From: Streptomyces sp. NBC_00448 | GTDB taxonomy: Bacteria; Actinomycetota; Actinomycetes; Streptomycetales; Streptomycetaceae | DNA length: 64,000 bases | Assembly (NCBI RefSeq): GCF_036014115.1 | Contig: NZ_CP107913.1 | Span: 4,015,001-4,079,000, forward strand | Direction: 5' to 3' | Part shown: in pieces, positions 9,033 to 21,722 of the stretch | Layout of the letters: every line of letters begins with the position of its first letter | How positions within the stretch are numbered: the first letter of the stretch is position 1 | Program-made: the position numbers and the translations under genes | The notes under the pieces: model-generated | The model's database searches: none | The model's input: only the letters and a program-made list of their open reading frames with translations | What the model was told of the DNA's origin: nothing

Positions 9033-10427
9033 TCAGCGCCCACCGGGCCCGTCCCGGTCCCCGTCCGCCGCGACGTCCGACCGCTCCGCCGGGCCCGCCA
9101 CTCCCGCCAGGTCCAGCGCCATCGCGACCCTGGCGGCGACGTCCTCGGCGTACGCGGCGTCCGCCCGGTCGAACAGCCGGCGCCCGGCACCCCGCAGAAA
9201 CGTCAGCGCGCCGACCGTACGGCCCCTGCTGCGCAGCACCGTGGCCAGCCCGTGCACGGTGCCCGCCGGCCACTGCCTGGCCTCGGCCCACGCGTCGGTA
9301 CGCTCCCGGGGCGCGGCCCGCTCGGCGTCGGGTGCCCCGAAGCTGGTGCGTACGGTGCCCAGCCGCTCGACGGCCTGGCAGGCAGGGTGGTCACGTCGGT
9401 AGCCGACGGGGACGACGTTGCCCTCGGCAGGGCGCCCGGGGCCCGGCTCACCCTCCGGGGTGGCGATGATCCGCACCAGCCGTCCCGCACCGTCGGCGCG
9501 GTCCACCAGCGCGTGGTCGGCGAACCCGGCGAGCGCGAAGTCCAGGTGGAGCACCGCCGCCTCCAGGGCGCCCTCGCACTCCGCGGCTGCCCGGTCCGCG
9601 CGATGCAACTGCTGGTAGCGGAAGCGGACCCGGGCGCTCTCGTGCTCGGCGGTCTTCTGCTCGGTGATGTCGGCGAACAGCCACCCGACGCCCAAGGGCA
9701 CCGGCTCCTCCCCCAGCGGCGACCCCAGCCGCACGAAGCCGCTGCGCCAGCAGTGCCGGGTGCCGGCACTGTCACCGCGCAGGCTCACCCACAGGTCGGT
9801 GGAGGCGGGCGGCGCGCCCTCCGCGAGCACGTGCTGAAGCGTGCTCTCCAGTTGCTCCGCGCCCTGGCCGAGCAGGTCGCCCAGCGGACGGCCGAGCACG
9901 CCCTCCCGGCCCGCCCGCAGCATCCGGACGGCGTGGGCGTTGACCTGGGCGGGCCGCAGGTCGGCGTCGACGAGCACCACGCCCCAGGAGGCGTCGTCGA
10001 AGAGCGACTCGCTCAGGGCGACGGAGCGTTCCAGGTCGATCTGGGCGTCGACCTCGGAGAAGGCGCAGTACACGCCGTTGGGCTGCCCGTCAGGCCCCAG
10101 GACGGCCGCTGACTGGGTGCGGACCAGGACGCGCCTGCCGTCCTTGGTGACCAGCGCGAACTCGTGCACCCGGCGTCCGTCCGCGCTCATGGCCGCCAGC
10201 AGCCGCTGCTCCGCCTGCCTGGCGTCCGGGGCGCGGGCCGCCCAGCCGTCGAATCCGCGCCTTCCTACGGCGTCCGCCGCGCTCCAGCCGAGAATGCGGG
10301 TGGCCTCGGCGTTCCAGTGGGTGACGACCCCCTTGCGGTCGAAGGCGCACAAGCCCGCCTCCATACCGTCGAGCAGCGCCGCGAGAAGCTGCTCGTCACC
10401 CTTGGATTGCGCATCGAAAGGCTGCAC
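9033..10427 (-). CDS. PAS-domain signalling protein
   Basis: Cytoplasmic sensor-like protein of 464 residues with no membrane segment. Two PAS domains are visible: the first about 15-130, with LDGMEAGLCAFDRKGVVTHWNAEA at its head, and the second about 140-265, ending in the PAC-like VGWLFADITEQKTAEHE. A C-terminal GAF-like region (about 285-445) ends without any kinase, PP2C, GGDEF or helix-turn-helix output domain. It may therefore act through protein contact, or the output may be an unrecognised fold. The start is GTG at 10427 with a weak ribosome site. An upstream ATG at 10437 opens a frame that stops at once. Confidence 0.8.
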   Translation of the reverse strand: MQPFDAQSKGDEQLLAALLDGMEAGLCAFDRKGVVTHWNAEATRILGWSAADAVGRRGFDGWAARAPDARQAEQRLLAAMSADGRRVHEFALVTKDGRRVLVRTQSAAVLGPDGQPNGVYCAFSEVDAQIDLERSVALSESLFDDASWGVVLVDADLRPAQVNAHAVRMLRAGREGVLGRPLGDLLGQGAEQLESTLQHVLAEGAPPASTDLWVSLRGDSAGTRHCWRSGFVRLGSPLGEEPVPLGVGWLFADITEQKTAEHESARVRFRYQQLHRADRAAAECEGALEAAVLHLDFALAGFADHALVDRADGAGRLVRIIATPEGEPGPGRPAEGNVVPVGYRRDHPACQAVERLGTVRTSFGAPDAERAAPRERTDAWAEARQWPAGTVHGLATVLRSRGRTVGALTFLRGAGRRLFDRADAAYAEDVAARVAMALDLAGVAGPAERSDVAADGDRDGPGGR

Positions 10428-10544
10428 GTCACAACATTCAACCCTCGTGTGGGCCGCGTCACAGGCCGTTTGGATAAATGGCTTGTGCCTTCCCCCGTGA
10501 GGTTCTTACTGTTGCGGCACACACGAAGGGAGGTGGTCTGAAGC

Positions 10545-10583
10545 ATGAGTTGCACTCGGACACGTGAGGTGGCTGCGGGCTAG
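10545..10583 (+). CDS. Possible 12-codon leader-type peptide
   Basis: ATG to TAG encodes MSCTRTREVAAG, preceded at a good distance by GGGAGGTGG, one of the best Shine-Dalgarno matches in the window. No plus-strand gene follows before the strong terminator at 10634-10718, so this is not an ordinary leader for a downstream gene. It may be a small protein, an attenuator relic, or the 5' end of a small RNA. Coding status rests only on the ribosome site. Confidence 0.35.
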   Translation: MSCTRTREVAAG

Positions 10584-10633
10584 CTCCGCGCACTTGGGCG
10601 TGCGTGATGCTCGCCAATCCCACGCAGTTCACC

Positions 10634-10718
10634 CGACCCGCGGGCTCGTCGGACTTGTCCGGCCGGTGCCCGGAGCCATCCGGCTCCGGGGAGCAGCCCG
10701 CGGGTCGTTCCGTTTTTT
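10634..10718 (+). terminator. Branched terminator with T6 tract
   Basis: A 13-bp perfect outer stem (10634-10646 with 10695-10707) encloses two smaller hairpins: CGGAC/TCCG-type at 10650-10661, and a 9-bp stem CCCGGAGCC/GGCTCCGGG around 10668-10690. TTTTTT follows at 10713-10718. U-rich factor-independent terminators are uncommon in Streptomyces, so a discrete plus-strand transcript is likely. Confidence 0.7.
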
Positions 10719-10769
10719 CGCTCCCTGAGCGCCCTGGCGTCAGGGGCCGGGTGCTGGGGTGCTGAGCGC

Positions 10770-11474
10770 CTAGGGTTCCAGCCGCTCCACGGACCACCCG
10801 CCGTCCGCGCCGGACACGTACCGCAGCCGGTCGTGCAGCCGGTTCTCCCGGCCCTGCCAGAACTCGACGGCGCGGGCGCGTACCCGGTAGCCGCCCCAGT
10901 ACGGCGGCACCGGCACCTCGCTGCCTTCCGGCCAGCGCCCGGCCAGCTCGGCGTACCTGTCCTCCAAGGTGGCGCGGGAGGCGACGACGGAGGACTGCCG
11001 GCTGGCGTGGGCACCGATCTGCGAGCCGTGCGGACGGCTGTGGAAGTAAGCCTCGGTCTCCTGGGCGGTGGTCCTTACCGCGGTGCCACTGACGATCACC
11101 TGGCGGGCGACGGGGTGCCAGGGGAAGAGCAGCGAGACGTACGGGTTGGCGGCCAGTTCGCGGCCCTTGCGCGAGCCGTGGTTGCTGAAGAAGACGAATC
11201 CACCCTCGTCGTAGCCCTTGAGCAGCACCGTGCGCGAGCTGGGCACCCCGTCCGGTCCGACAGTCGAGACGACCATGGCGTTGGGCTCCGCGAGTTCCCC
11301 GCGTGCCGCGGCCCGCACGGCGTCGGCGAACCACCGGGCGAACTGCCGGTAGGGATCGGCGGCCAGCTCGGCCTCGGTGAGCCCTGCCGCGCGGTACTGC
11401 TTGCGCATGGCCGCGGGGTCGTCGTCACCCGGACGCGGAGCGGTCTGGTCGTCTTGCCGGAGAGGTTCGTGCAC
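10770..11474 (-). CDS. pdxH: Pyridoxamine 5'-phosphate oxidase
   Basis: FMN enzyme that oxidises pyridoxine or pyridoxamine phosphate to pyridoxal phosphate, the last step of vitamin B6 formation and salvage. About 234 residues from the GTG at 11474, matching the usual ~220-235. Family landmarks are [10 protein letters not shown], the FMN/substrate segment [51 protein letters not shown], and the C-terminal [12 protein letters not shown]. The frame stays open upstream to 11699, but that would overlap the divergent citrate synthase and add non-homologous sequence. GTG at 11480 is an alternative. The ribosome site is weak. Confidence 0.93.
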   Translation of the reverse strand: MHEPLRQDDQTAPRPGDDDPAAMRKQYRAAGLTEAELAADPYRQFARWFADAVRAAARGELAEPNAMVVSTVGPDGVPSSRTVLLKGYDEGGFVFFSNHGSRKGRELAANPYVSLLFPWHPVARQVIVSGTAVRTTAQETEAYFHSRPHGSQIGAHASRQSSVVASRATLEDRYAELAGRWPEGSEVPVPPYWGGYRVRARAVEFWQGRENRLHDRLRYVSGADGGWSVERLEP

Positions 11475-11631
11475 GCGCACATCTTGCAGGACCGCGGCGC
11501 GGGCGGTCCCATGGTGACCCCGTGTGCCGGATGTCACCCGCCGCGGACCCCCGCTCGGCGGGGTGACCTGACCGGCTACGGGGCATGACGGGGAGACAAG
11601 CACAGAGCCGTGATCGTGAAGGAGCCGCCCC

Positions 11632-12732
11632 ATGTCCGACTTCGTACCGGGACTCGAAGGAGTCGTCGCGTTCGAGACGGAGATCGCAGAACCGGACAAG
11701 GAAGGCGGCTCGCTGCGCTACCGCGGGGTCGACATCGAGGAACTGGTCGGCCACGTCTCGTTCGGGAACGTGTGGGGCCTGCTGGTGGACGGCCGCTTCA
11801 ACCCCGGCCTGCCGCCCGCCGAGCCGTTCCCGATCCCGGTGCACTCCGGTGACATCCGGGTCGACGTGCAGTCCGCGCTGGCCATGCTGGCGCCCGTGTG
11901 GGGCCTCAAACCCCTGCTCGACATCGACGCGGAGGCGGCCAGGGACAACCTCGCCCGCGCGGCGGTGATGGCGCTGTCGTACGTCGCCCAGTCCGCCCGC
12001 GGCCAGGGGCTGCCGATGGTGCCGCAGCGGGAGATCGACAAGGCGCAGTCGATCACCGAGCGGTTCATGATCCGCTGGCGCGGCGAGCCGGACCCCAAGC
12101 ACGTCGCGGCGGTGGACGCGTACTGGACGTCGGCGGCCGAGCACGGCATGAACGCCTCGACGTTCACCGCCCGGGTGATCGCCTCGACCGGCGCCGACGT
12201 GGCCGCCGCGCTGTCCGGTGCGGTGGGCGCCATGTCCGGGCCGCTGCACGGCGGGGCGCCGTCTCGCGTGCTCGGCATGATCGAGGAGATCGAGCGCACC
12301 GGCGACGCGGAGGGCTACGTGAAGGCCGCGCTGGACCGGGGCGAGCGGCTGATGGGCTTCGGCCACCGCGTCTACCGCGCGGAGGACCCGCGGGCCCGGG
12401 TGCTGCGGCGCACCGCCCGCGAGTTGGGCGCGCCGCGCTACGAGGTCGCCGAAGCCCTCGAGAAGGCGGCACTCGCCGAGCTGCACGCCAGGCGGCCGGA
12501 CCGGGTGCTGGCCACGAACGTCGAGTTCTGGGCCGCGATCATGCTGGACTTCGCGGAGGTTCCCGCGCACATGTTCACCTCGATGTTCACCTGCGCCCGC
12601 ACGGCCGGTTGGTCGGCCCACATCCTGGAGCAGAAGCGCACCGGCCGGCTGGTGCGGCCCTCGGCCCGCTACATCGGGCCCGGCACCCGCAGCGTCAAGG
12701 ACATCGAGGGCTTCCCCGACGTGGCTCACTGA
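11632..12732 (+). CDS. citA: Citrate synthase
   Basis: Condenses acetyl-CoA and oxaloacetate to citrate at the entry of the TCA cycle. 366 residues, the short type II-like form common in Gram-positives. Catalytic histidines are visible in SGPLHGGAP (His206) and GFGHRVY (His245), with the catalytic Asp in the segment [15 protein letters not shown] strong GAAGGAG ribosome site precedes ATG 11632. It is divergent from pdxH, with 157 bp between starts. The neighbour is a flavin/Fe-S dehydrogenase on the other strand, not a TCA operon. Confidence 0.95.
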   Translation: MSDFVPGLEGVVAFETEIAEPDKEGGSLRYRGVDIEELVGHVSFGNVWGLLVDGRFNPGLPPAEPFPIPVHSGDIRVDVQSALAMLAPVWGLKPLLDIDAEAARDNLARAAVMALSYVAQSARGQGLPMVPQREIDKAQSITERFMIRWRGEPDPKHVAAVDAYWTSAAEHGMNASTFTARVIASTGADVAAALSGAVGAMSGPLHGGAPSRVLGMIEEIERTGDAEGYVKAALDRGERLMGFGHRVYRAEDPRARVLRRTARELGAPRYEVAEALEKAALAELHARRPDRVLATNVEFWAAIMLDFAEVPAHMFTSMFTCARTAGWSAHILEQKRTGRLVRPSARYIGPGTRSVKDIEGFPDVAH

Positions 12733-12744
12733 CCTGCCGGGGGG

Positions 12745-12777
12745 CGGGCGGGACCCGGCAAGTTCGGGCCCCGCCCG
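12745..12777 (+). terminator. Terminator after citrate synthase
   Basis: Stem CGGGCGGG-A-CCCG (12745-12757) pairs with CGGG-C-CCCGCCCG (12765-12777), 12 pairs with one A:C mismatch and a 7-nt loop. It starts 13 nt past the stop and could act in both directions between convergent genes. Confidence 0.65.
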
Positions 12778-12817
12778 TCTCCGGAACGCAGTCACCCGCG
12801 CCCCCTGGGGACACCGT

Positions 12818-12842
12818 GGGGTCGGGGTCGGGGTCGGTCGGG
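12818..12842 (+). other. G-quadruplex-type G-run cluster
   Basis: Three GGGG runs at 6-bp spacing (12818-12821, 12824-12827, 12830-12833), then GGG at 12840-12842, just downstream of the FAD/Fe-S gene stop and on its template-complement strand. The pattern fits an intramolecular G-quadruplex; function unknown. Confidence 0.4.
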
Positions 12843-12844
12843 CG

Positions 12845-17050
<4,206 letters not shown>

Positions 17051-17077
17051 CCGCTGCGGTGACCTGCTGATCCGTCC

Positions 17078-17105
17078 CGGGGCCGCCGCACGGCAGGCGG
17101 CCCCG
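17078..17105. terminator. Bidirectional terminator between serC and the propeller-like gene
   Basis: Perfect 10-bp stem (17078-17087 with 17096-17105), with an 8-nt loop. It lies 28 bp after serC and 33 bp after the convergent gene's stop. Confidence 0.65.
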
Positions 17106-17137
17106 CCGGCGGCACGCCGACGCGGTATGACGGAGTG

Positions 17138-18193
17138 TCAGTCCTGCCTGCGGCGCAGGCGCCCCAGCCTGCGCAGGCCGTACCCGGCGGCGGCGATCAC
17201 GGCGAGCACGACGAAACCGACCGTCCTCCCGCCGGAGTTCTCGGCCTTCTTTGCGCCGGTGCCGGCAGTGGGCCGCGGCGACGGGCCATCCCCGGGCGAG
17301 CCGGTTGCGGTCGGGGAGGCGTCCGTCCGCGCGGTGGCGCCGGCGGACTGTGTAACGTCGTCGGGCAGTTCCTCACCACCGAGCGTCGCCTTCCACACCT
17401 TGCTGTCCTTCCCCTCGCTGCCGTACAGCAGCGAGCGTCCGTCGCGGGTGAAGGTGACGGACTCGCCCTGCGGCTGTATCGGCACGGTGAGGGAGTCGAT
17501 CTTGTGCGGCCGGCCGTCGGCCCAGCGGTAGACGGCGGACCAGAGGTACCCGCGCAGCACCAGGCGGCTGCCGTCCGGGGAGAAGGCGCCGTCGGTCACC
17601 CAGGGGACATCGCCGATCCGGTGGAAGACGTTCACCCCGCCCGCGCTCAGTGCGGCGGGGCCCTCGTACAGGTGACCGCCCTTCTGGCTCTTGCTGGCGA
17701 GGTAGACCCGGCCGGTGGTGGGCTGCACCATCAGCGCCTCGGCATCGCGGGGGCCGTCCTCGTACCGCACGGTGAAGCGGATGACGTCGACGGTCCGGCT
17801 GGTCAGGTCGCGCGGTTCGGGGAACCGGTAGATCCGCACCTCGGGCCAGGAGTTGAGGTTGTCGCCGGTGTCCGCGACATACAGGTCGCCGTCGGGGCCC
17901 AGCGAGATCGCCTCCACGTCACGGGCGTGGACCCCGCGCATGGTGAGGGTGGCGACGGTCTTCCCGGTGGCCGCGTCGACGCCGTAGACGTAGGGCCCGT
18001 CGCCGCTGTCGTTGTGCGTCCAGTACACCCCCGGGTGCAGCCGGCTGGCGGCCAGGCCGCTGGACTCGATGATCCGCGGGTCGCTGATCCGAAAGGCCAC
18101 CGCCGGCCCGCTGTCGGCGCTCGCGGGCGCGGCCCAGGCGCAGCTCAGGACGACGGCGGCACCGGCGGCGGCCGCCGGCAGGTACGTACGCAT
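17138..18193 (-). CDS. Secreted, membrane-anchored beta-propeller-like protein
   Basis: Exported protein of unknown role, 351 residues from ATG 18193. The signal peptide ends near AWAAPASA (about residue 27). The middle (30-280) has repeated strands such as YWTHNDSGDGPYVYGVDAATG and ISLGPDGDLYVADTGDN, typical of propeller folds found in phytase- or esterase-like secreted proteins. A Thr/Ser/Pro linker follows (about 285-320), then a membrane segment (VGFVVLAVIAAAGYGL) and a positive tail (RRLGRLRRRQD), giving an outside-facing topology. There is no sortase motif. The frame is open further upstream, but only this start yields a signal peptide. Confidence 0.78.
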   Translation of the reverse strand: MRTYLPAAAAGAAVVLSCAWAAPASADSGPAVAFRISDPRIIESSGLAASRLHPGVYWTHNDSGDGPYVYGVDAATGKTVATLTMRGVHARDVEAISLGPDGDLYVADTGDNLNSWPEVRIYRFPEPRDLTSRTVDVIRFTVRYEDGPRDAEALMVQPTTGRVYLASKSQKGGHLYEGPAALSAGGVNVFHRIGDVPWVTDGAFSPDGSRLVLRGYLWSAVYRWADGRPHKIDSLTVPIQPQGESVTFTRDGRSLLYGSEGKDSKVWKATLGGEELPDDVTQSAGATARTDASPTATGSPGDGPSPRPTAGTGAKKAENSGGRTVGFVVLAVIAAAGYGLRRLGRLRRRQD

Positions 18194-18244
18194 GGGCCAA
18201 GCGTGCCATCCGGTCACAGACGGTCCCGCGGCCGAGTGCCCCTC

Positions 18245-18272
18245 TTGATTCGAGCGCACTCCAAGAGCTTGG
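18245..18272 (+). promoter_or_regulatory. Possible MerR-type operator before the aldo/keto reductase
   Basis: TTGATT (18245-18250) overlaps the imperfect dyad TTCGAGCG/CACTCCAA (18249-18264), followed by CCAAG-AG-CTTGG (18261-18272). The gene starts 10 nt later. The layout recalls MerR-regulated oxidoreductase promoters, but no good -10 is visible. Confidence 0.25.
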
Positions 18273-18281
18273 CTTGAGGCT

Positions 18282-19277
18282 ATGGAGTACACACAGCTCG
18301 GACGTTCCGGCCTCAAGGTCAGCCGCCTGGTTCTCGGCACGATGAACTTCGGTCCGCAGACCGATGAGGCGGACAGCCACGCCATCATGGACTCGGCTCT
18401 CGCCGCCGGGATCAACTACTTCGACACCGCCAACGTCTACGGCTGGGGCGCGGACAAGGGCCGCACCGAGGAGATCATCGGCAGCTGGTTCGCGCAGGGC
18501 GGCGGCCGCCGGGAGAAGGTCGTGCTGGCCACCAAGGTCTACGGCAACATGGCGGCCGAGGACGCCGACTGGCCCAACTACGACCGGCTCTCCGCACTGA
18601 ACATTCGCCGCGCGGTGGAGGCCAGCCTCAAGCGGCTCGGCACCGACTACATCGACATCTACCAGTTCCACCACGTGGACCGGAACACGCCGTGGGAGGA
18701 GATCTGGCAGGCGATCGACGTCCTGGTGCAGCAGGGCAAGATCCTCTACGCCGGTTCCAGCAACTTCGCCGGCTGGCACATCGCCCGGGCCAACGAAGCC
18801 GCGGCCAGGCGCAACTCGCTCGGCCTGGTCAGCGAGCAGTGCCTGTACAACCTGGCGGTGCGGGACGCCGAGATGGAGGTCATCCCCTCCGCGCAGCACT
18901 ACGGCCTCGGGGTGATCCCGTGGTCGCCGCTGCACGGCGGTCTGCTCGGCGGGGCGCTGCGCAAGCAGCGCGAGGGCGGCGGGGCGCGCTCCACCGCGGG
19001 CCGCAGCGCGGACGCCCTGAAGTCGCCGCAGCAGCGCGACCAGATCCAGGCGTACGAGGACCTCTGCGACAAGCACGGAGTCGACCCCGGCGACGTGGGC
19101 CTGGCATGGCTGCTGACCCGGCCGGGCGTGACCGGGCCGATCGTGGGTCCGCGGGTGCAGGCACAGCTCGACTCGGCGCTGCGGGCCGTGGAGTTGGAGC
19201 TGTCGGAGGAGTTCCTGACGTCCCTGGACGAGATCTTCCCCGGCCCCGGGCCGTCCCCGGAGTCCTTCGCCTGGTAG
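18282..19277 (+). CDS. Aldo/keto reductase
   Basis: NADPH-dependent TIM-barrel oxidoreductase, 331 residues; natural substrate unknown. The start MEYTQLGRSGLKVSRLVLGTMNFG is typical of the YdhF/AKR11-13-like group. Catalytic tetrad candidates are Asp in FDTANVYG, Tyr in that motif, Lys in LATKVYG, and His in QFHHVD. NADPH-binding residues occur in VGPRVQAQLDSALRA near the C-terminus. ATG 18282 has a modest TTGAGG ribosome site. It is divergent from the secreted propeller-like gene. Confidence 0.92.
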   Translation: MEYTQLGRSGLKVSRLVLGTMNFGPQTDEADSHAIMDSALAAGINYFDTANVYGWGADKGRTEEIIGSWFAQGGGRREKVVLATKVYGNMAAEDADWPNYDRLSALNIRRAVEASLKRLGTDYIDIYQFHHVDRNTPWEEIWQAIDVLVQQGKILYAGSSNFAGWHIARANEAAARRNSLGLVSEQCLYNLAVRDAEMEVIPSAQHYGLGVIPWSPLHGGLLGGALRKQREGGGARSTAGRSADALKSPQQRDQIQAYEDLCDKHGVDPGDVGLAWLLTRPGVTGPIVGPRVQAQLDSALRAVELELSEEFLTSLDEIFPGPGPSPESFAW

Positions 19278-19352
19278 CCCTGGCAGCGAAGGAAGCGGGC
19301 GCGCGGGCGGAGTTCGCGGACGCGCCCTAGGAGTGTGCGTGGGCCGCCGGGG

Positions 19353-19439
19353 TCAGTGGACCGCGGCGGCCACGACCACCACCGCCAGCATCAGGACGAA
19401 GGCGGCGGTCATCACACGGGTACGGGTCTTGGGGTCCAC
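19353..19439 (-). CDS. Possible 28-residue membrane peptide
   Basis: Reads GTG-Asp-Pro-Lys-Thr-Arg, then a hydrophobic segment rich in Ala/Val/Leu (about residues 9-27), ending His and TGA. It lies 9 nt downstream of thpR on the same strand, after the MFS gene, so it could be the last member of a MarR-MFS-thpR unit. Very small transporter-associated proteins of this kind are annotated near Streptomyces MFS genes (SGM_5486 type, from memory, sequence match not verified). The ribosome site is weak. Confidence 0.35.
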   Translation of the reverse strand: MDPKTRTRVMTAAFVLMLAVVVVAAAVH

Positions 19440-19448
19440 GCTTCGAGG

Positions 19449-20060
19449 TTAGCCGTCCGTGGGAGCCGGTCCGCCGCCCGGGCCCGGGGTACGGCCGAGC
19501 GGCCAGGTGGCCACGGTGTCGTAGCGGGGCTGCTCGCCCGGTACGCCGGAGCTCGGAAGGGCGCTGGCGACCAGGGCGAGGGTGCCGACGGTCCAGGGCG
19601 AGCCGCGGAAGGCGGCCAGGGCGTCCGCGAAGGGCCGCAGCGGCACCGTGGTGGAGCGCGGGACACGGGCGAGGGTCAGGTGGGCGCGGAAGGCGTGCCG
19701 CTCGGCGTCGTGGGGCACCCCGGCGCGGCGGCCCGCGGCCTGGACCGACGCGGCGAGGCGGGAGAGGGCCGGCAGGTCGCCCTCGGCACCGATCCACAGG
19801 GCGCTGGCGCCGAAGTGGCCGCCGCCGGCGAGCCGCAGGGTGAGCGGATCGTGCCGGCGGGCGGCGCGGGCGAGACGTGCGTCGAGTTCGGGACGTACGC
19901 CGTCGGGCACCTCACCGAGGAAGGCGAGGGTGAGGTGCCAGCCTCCGGCGGCGGTCCACCGCAGGTCCTGGGCGCCGGGTAGGCGCCGCAGGGGTGCGAG
20001 CGCGGCGGTGAGTTCGGCCACCGCGGCGGCGGGCGGCAGGACCGCCGTGAAGAGCCTCAC
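19449..20060 (-). CDS. thpR: RNA 2',3'-cyclic phosphodiesterase (2'-5' RNA ligase family)
   Basis: Two-histidine phosphoesterase acting on 2',3'-cyclic RNA ends, 203 residues. Both HxT motifs are present: HLTLAFLG (about 46-53) and HLTLARVP (about 129-136). The family start MRLFTAVLPP is intact. Its start overlaps the MFS stop by 4 nt (20057-20060), so the two are translationally coupled. Why an RNA-end enzyme is coupled to an exporter is unclear. Confidence 0.9.
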   Translation of the reverse strand: MRLFTAVLPPAAAVAELTAALAPLRRLPGAQDLRWTAAGGWHLTLAFLGEVPDGVRPELDARLARAARRHDPLTLRLAGGGHFGASALWIGAEGDLPALSRLAASVQAAGRRAGVPHDAERHAFRAHLTLARVPRSTTVPLRPFADALAAFRGSPWTVGTLALVASALPSSGVPGEQPRYDTVATWPLGRTPGPGGGPAPTDG

Positions 20061-21652
20061 GCCGCGGAGGTCAGCCGGTTGCCGGACGGGCTCGGGTCTG
20101 TGCCGGGCGTGCCCTGGTCGCCGGCGCCTCGTTCGGGGGCGCCTCGCTCCGAGGAGCCCGACTGCGAGGTGCTCTGCCCGGGGACGTCTTCGGCACCGGC
20201 ACCAGCACTGGCACCAGCAGCACCCGCCGGGTCGGAGCCCGCCGGGTCCGGCGCCGGACCCGCCGTCGCGGTGCCGGCCTCGGCCGGCACATCGGGGAGC
20301 GGTTCCCGGGGCACGAAGGCGATCAGCGGGCGGCTCTTGTCGCGGCCGGCCCGCAGGTTCACCCGCAGCCTCAGTCCACCGGCCCGGGCGAGCACCAGCC
20401 CGACACCGGCCGCTCCGGCGGCGGAGACCAGGCCGCCGGACAGGAAGCCGATCCGGGCGCCGAAGGTGTCGGTGACCCAGCCCATGACCGGGCCGCCGAT
20501 CGGGGTGCCGCCCACGAAGACCATCATGTACAGGCTCATCACCCGGCCGCGCATGACCGGGTCGGTGGCGAGCTGGACGGTGGCGTTCGCGGTGGTGTTG
20601 AAGGTGAGGCCGAACACGCCGATCGGCACCAGGAGGATGGCGAAGAGCCAGAAGGCCGGGGCGACCGAGGCCACCATCTCCAGCAGGCCGAAGAGCAGGG
20701 CGGCGGCGACCAGCATCCGCAGCCGGGTGCGGGTGCGGCGCGCGGCGAGCAGGGCGCCGATCAGGGAACCGGCGGCCATCAGGGTGTTGAACAGGCCGTA
20801 GGTGCCGGCGCCCGCGTTGAAGACCTTGTTGGCGAAGGCGGACAGCCAGATCGGGAAGTTGAAGCCGAAGGTGCCGATGAAGCCGACCAGCACGATCGGC
20901 CAGATCAGCTCCGGCTTGCCCGCCACGTAGCGCAGGCCCTCGCGGAGCTGGCCCTTGCCGCGGGGGGCGCGCTCGATCTTGTGCAGCTCGGAGGTGCGCA
21001 TCAGCAGCAGGCCGGTGAGCGGGGCGAGGAAGGACAGGCCGTTGATGAGGAAGGCCCAGCCGCTGCCCACGGCGGTGATCAGCACACCGGCGACGGCGGG
21101 GCCGACGAGGCGGGCGGCCTGGAAGTTCGCGGCGTTGAGGGAGACGGCATTGCGGACCACGTCGGGGCCGACCATCTCCACCACGAAGGTCTGCCGGGTG
21201 GGGTTGTCGACGACGGTGACCATGCCGAGCAGGAAGGCGATGGCGTAGACGTGCCAGACCTGGACGACGCCGGACAGGGTGAGGGTGGCGAGCACCAGAC
21301 CGAGCAGGCCGAGGGCCAGCTGGGTGGCCAGCAGGATCTTGCGCTTCGGGTAGCGGTCGGCGATGACGCCGCCGTACAGGCCGAACAGCAGCATCGGCAG
21401 GAACTGCAGCGCGGTGGTGATGCCCACCGCGAAGGACGAACCGGTGATGCTCAGCACCAGCCAGTCCTGGGCGATCCGCGACATCCAGGTGCCGGTGTTG
21501 GATATCACGGCGCCGGTCGCGAAGAGCCGGTAGTTGCGGATCTTGAGGGAGCTGAAAGTGCCCGTCTTAGCGGCGGGACGGTCAGGTTCGGTTGCGGTAT
21601 CTGGTCCGGCTGCCGAACTCAATCGGTACTCGCCTGCCCTTCCTTGGGTCAT
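20057..21652 (-). CDS. MFS transporter, probable drug exporter
   Basis: Twelve-helix major facilitator, 531 residues from ATG 21652 (GTG 21679 is possible but has no better ribosome site). The core of about 400 residues follows TFSSLKIRNYRLFATGAVISNTGTWMSRIAQDWLV, typical of the enterobactin-exporter/multidrug group (MFS_3). The A-loop GLYGGVIADRYPKRKILL is intact. The last ~110 residues are a low-complexity Ala/Gly/Pro/Ser tail after the final helix, probably cytoplasmic. The upstream MarR gene on the same strand is its likely regulator, and thpR overlaps its 3' end. Confidence 0.9.
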   Translation of the reverse strand: MTQGRAGEYRLSSAAGPDTATEPDRPAAKTGTFSSLKIRNYRLFATGAVISNTGTWMSRIAQDWLVLSITGSSFAVGITTALQFLPMLLFGLYGGVIADRYPKRKILLATQLALGLLGLVLATLTLSGVVQVWHVYAIAFLLGMVTVVDNPTRQTFVVEMVGPDVVRNAVSLNAANFQAARLVGPAVAGVLITAVGSGWAFLINGLSFLAPLTGLLLMRTSELHKIERAPRGKGQLREGLRYVAGKPELIWPIVLVGFIGTFGFNFPIWLSAFANKVFNAGAGTYGLFNTLMAAGSLIGALLAARRTRTRLRMLVAAALLFGLLEMVASVAPAFWLFAILLVPIGVFGLTFNTTANATVQLATDPVMRGRVMSLYMMVFVGGTPIGGPVMGWVTDTFGARIGFLSGGLVSAAGAAGVGLVLARAGGLRLRVNLRAGRDKSRPLIAFVPREPLPDVPAEAGTATAGPAPDPAGSDPAGAAGASAGAGAEDVPGQSTSQSGSSERGAPERGAGDQGTPGTDPSPSGNRLTSAA

Positions 21653-21722
21653 TCGAGCGCGGCGGGCCCCTGAGGGCACGCCGCGCAGGCGGTCACGCGC
21701 GGGTCGCGCGGTGACCTGCGGT

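Larger units (their letters stand above)
10428..10769. other. 342-bp gap holding an undescribed plus-strand unit
   Basis: Lies between the start of the PAS gene and the stop of pdxH, both minus-strand. The plus strand carries a strong ribosome site, a 12-codon frame (10545-10583) and a structured terminator with a T-run (10634-10718). Nothing else was recognised. Confidence 0.5.
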
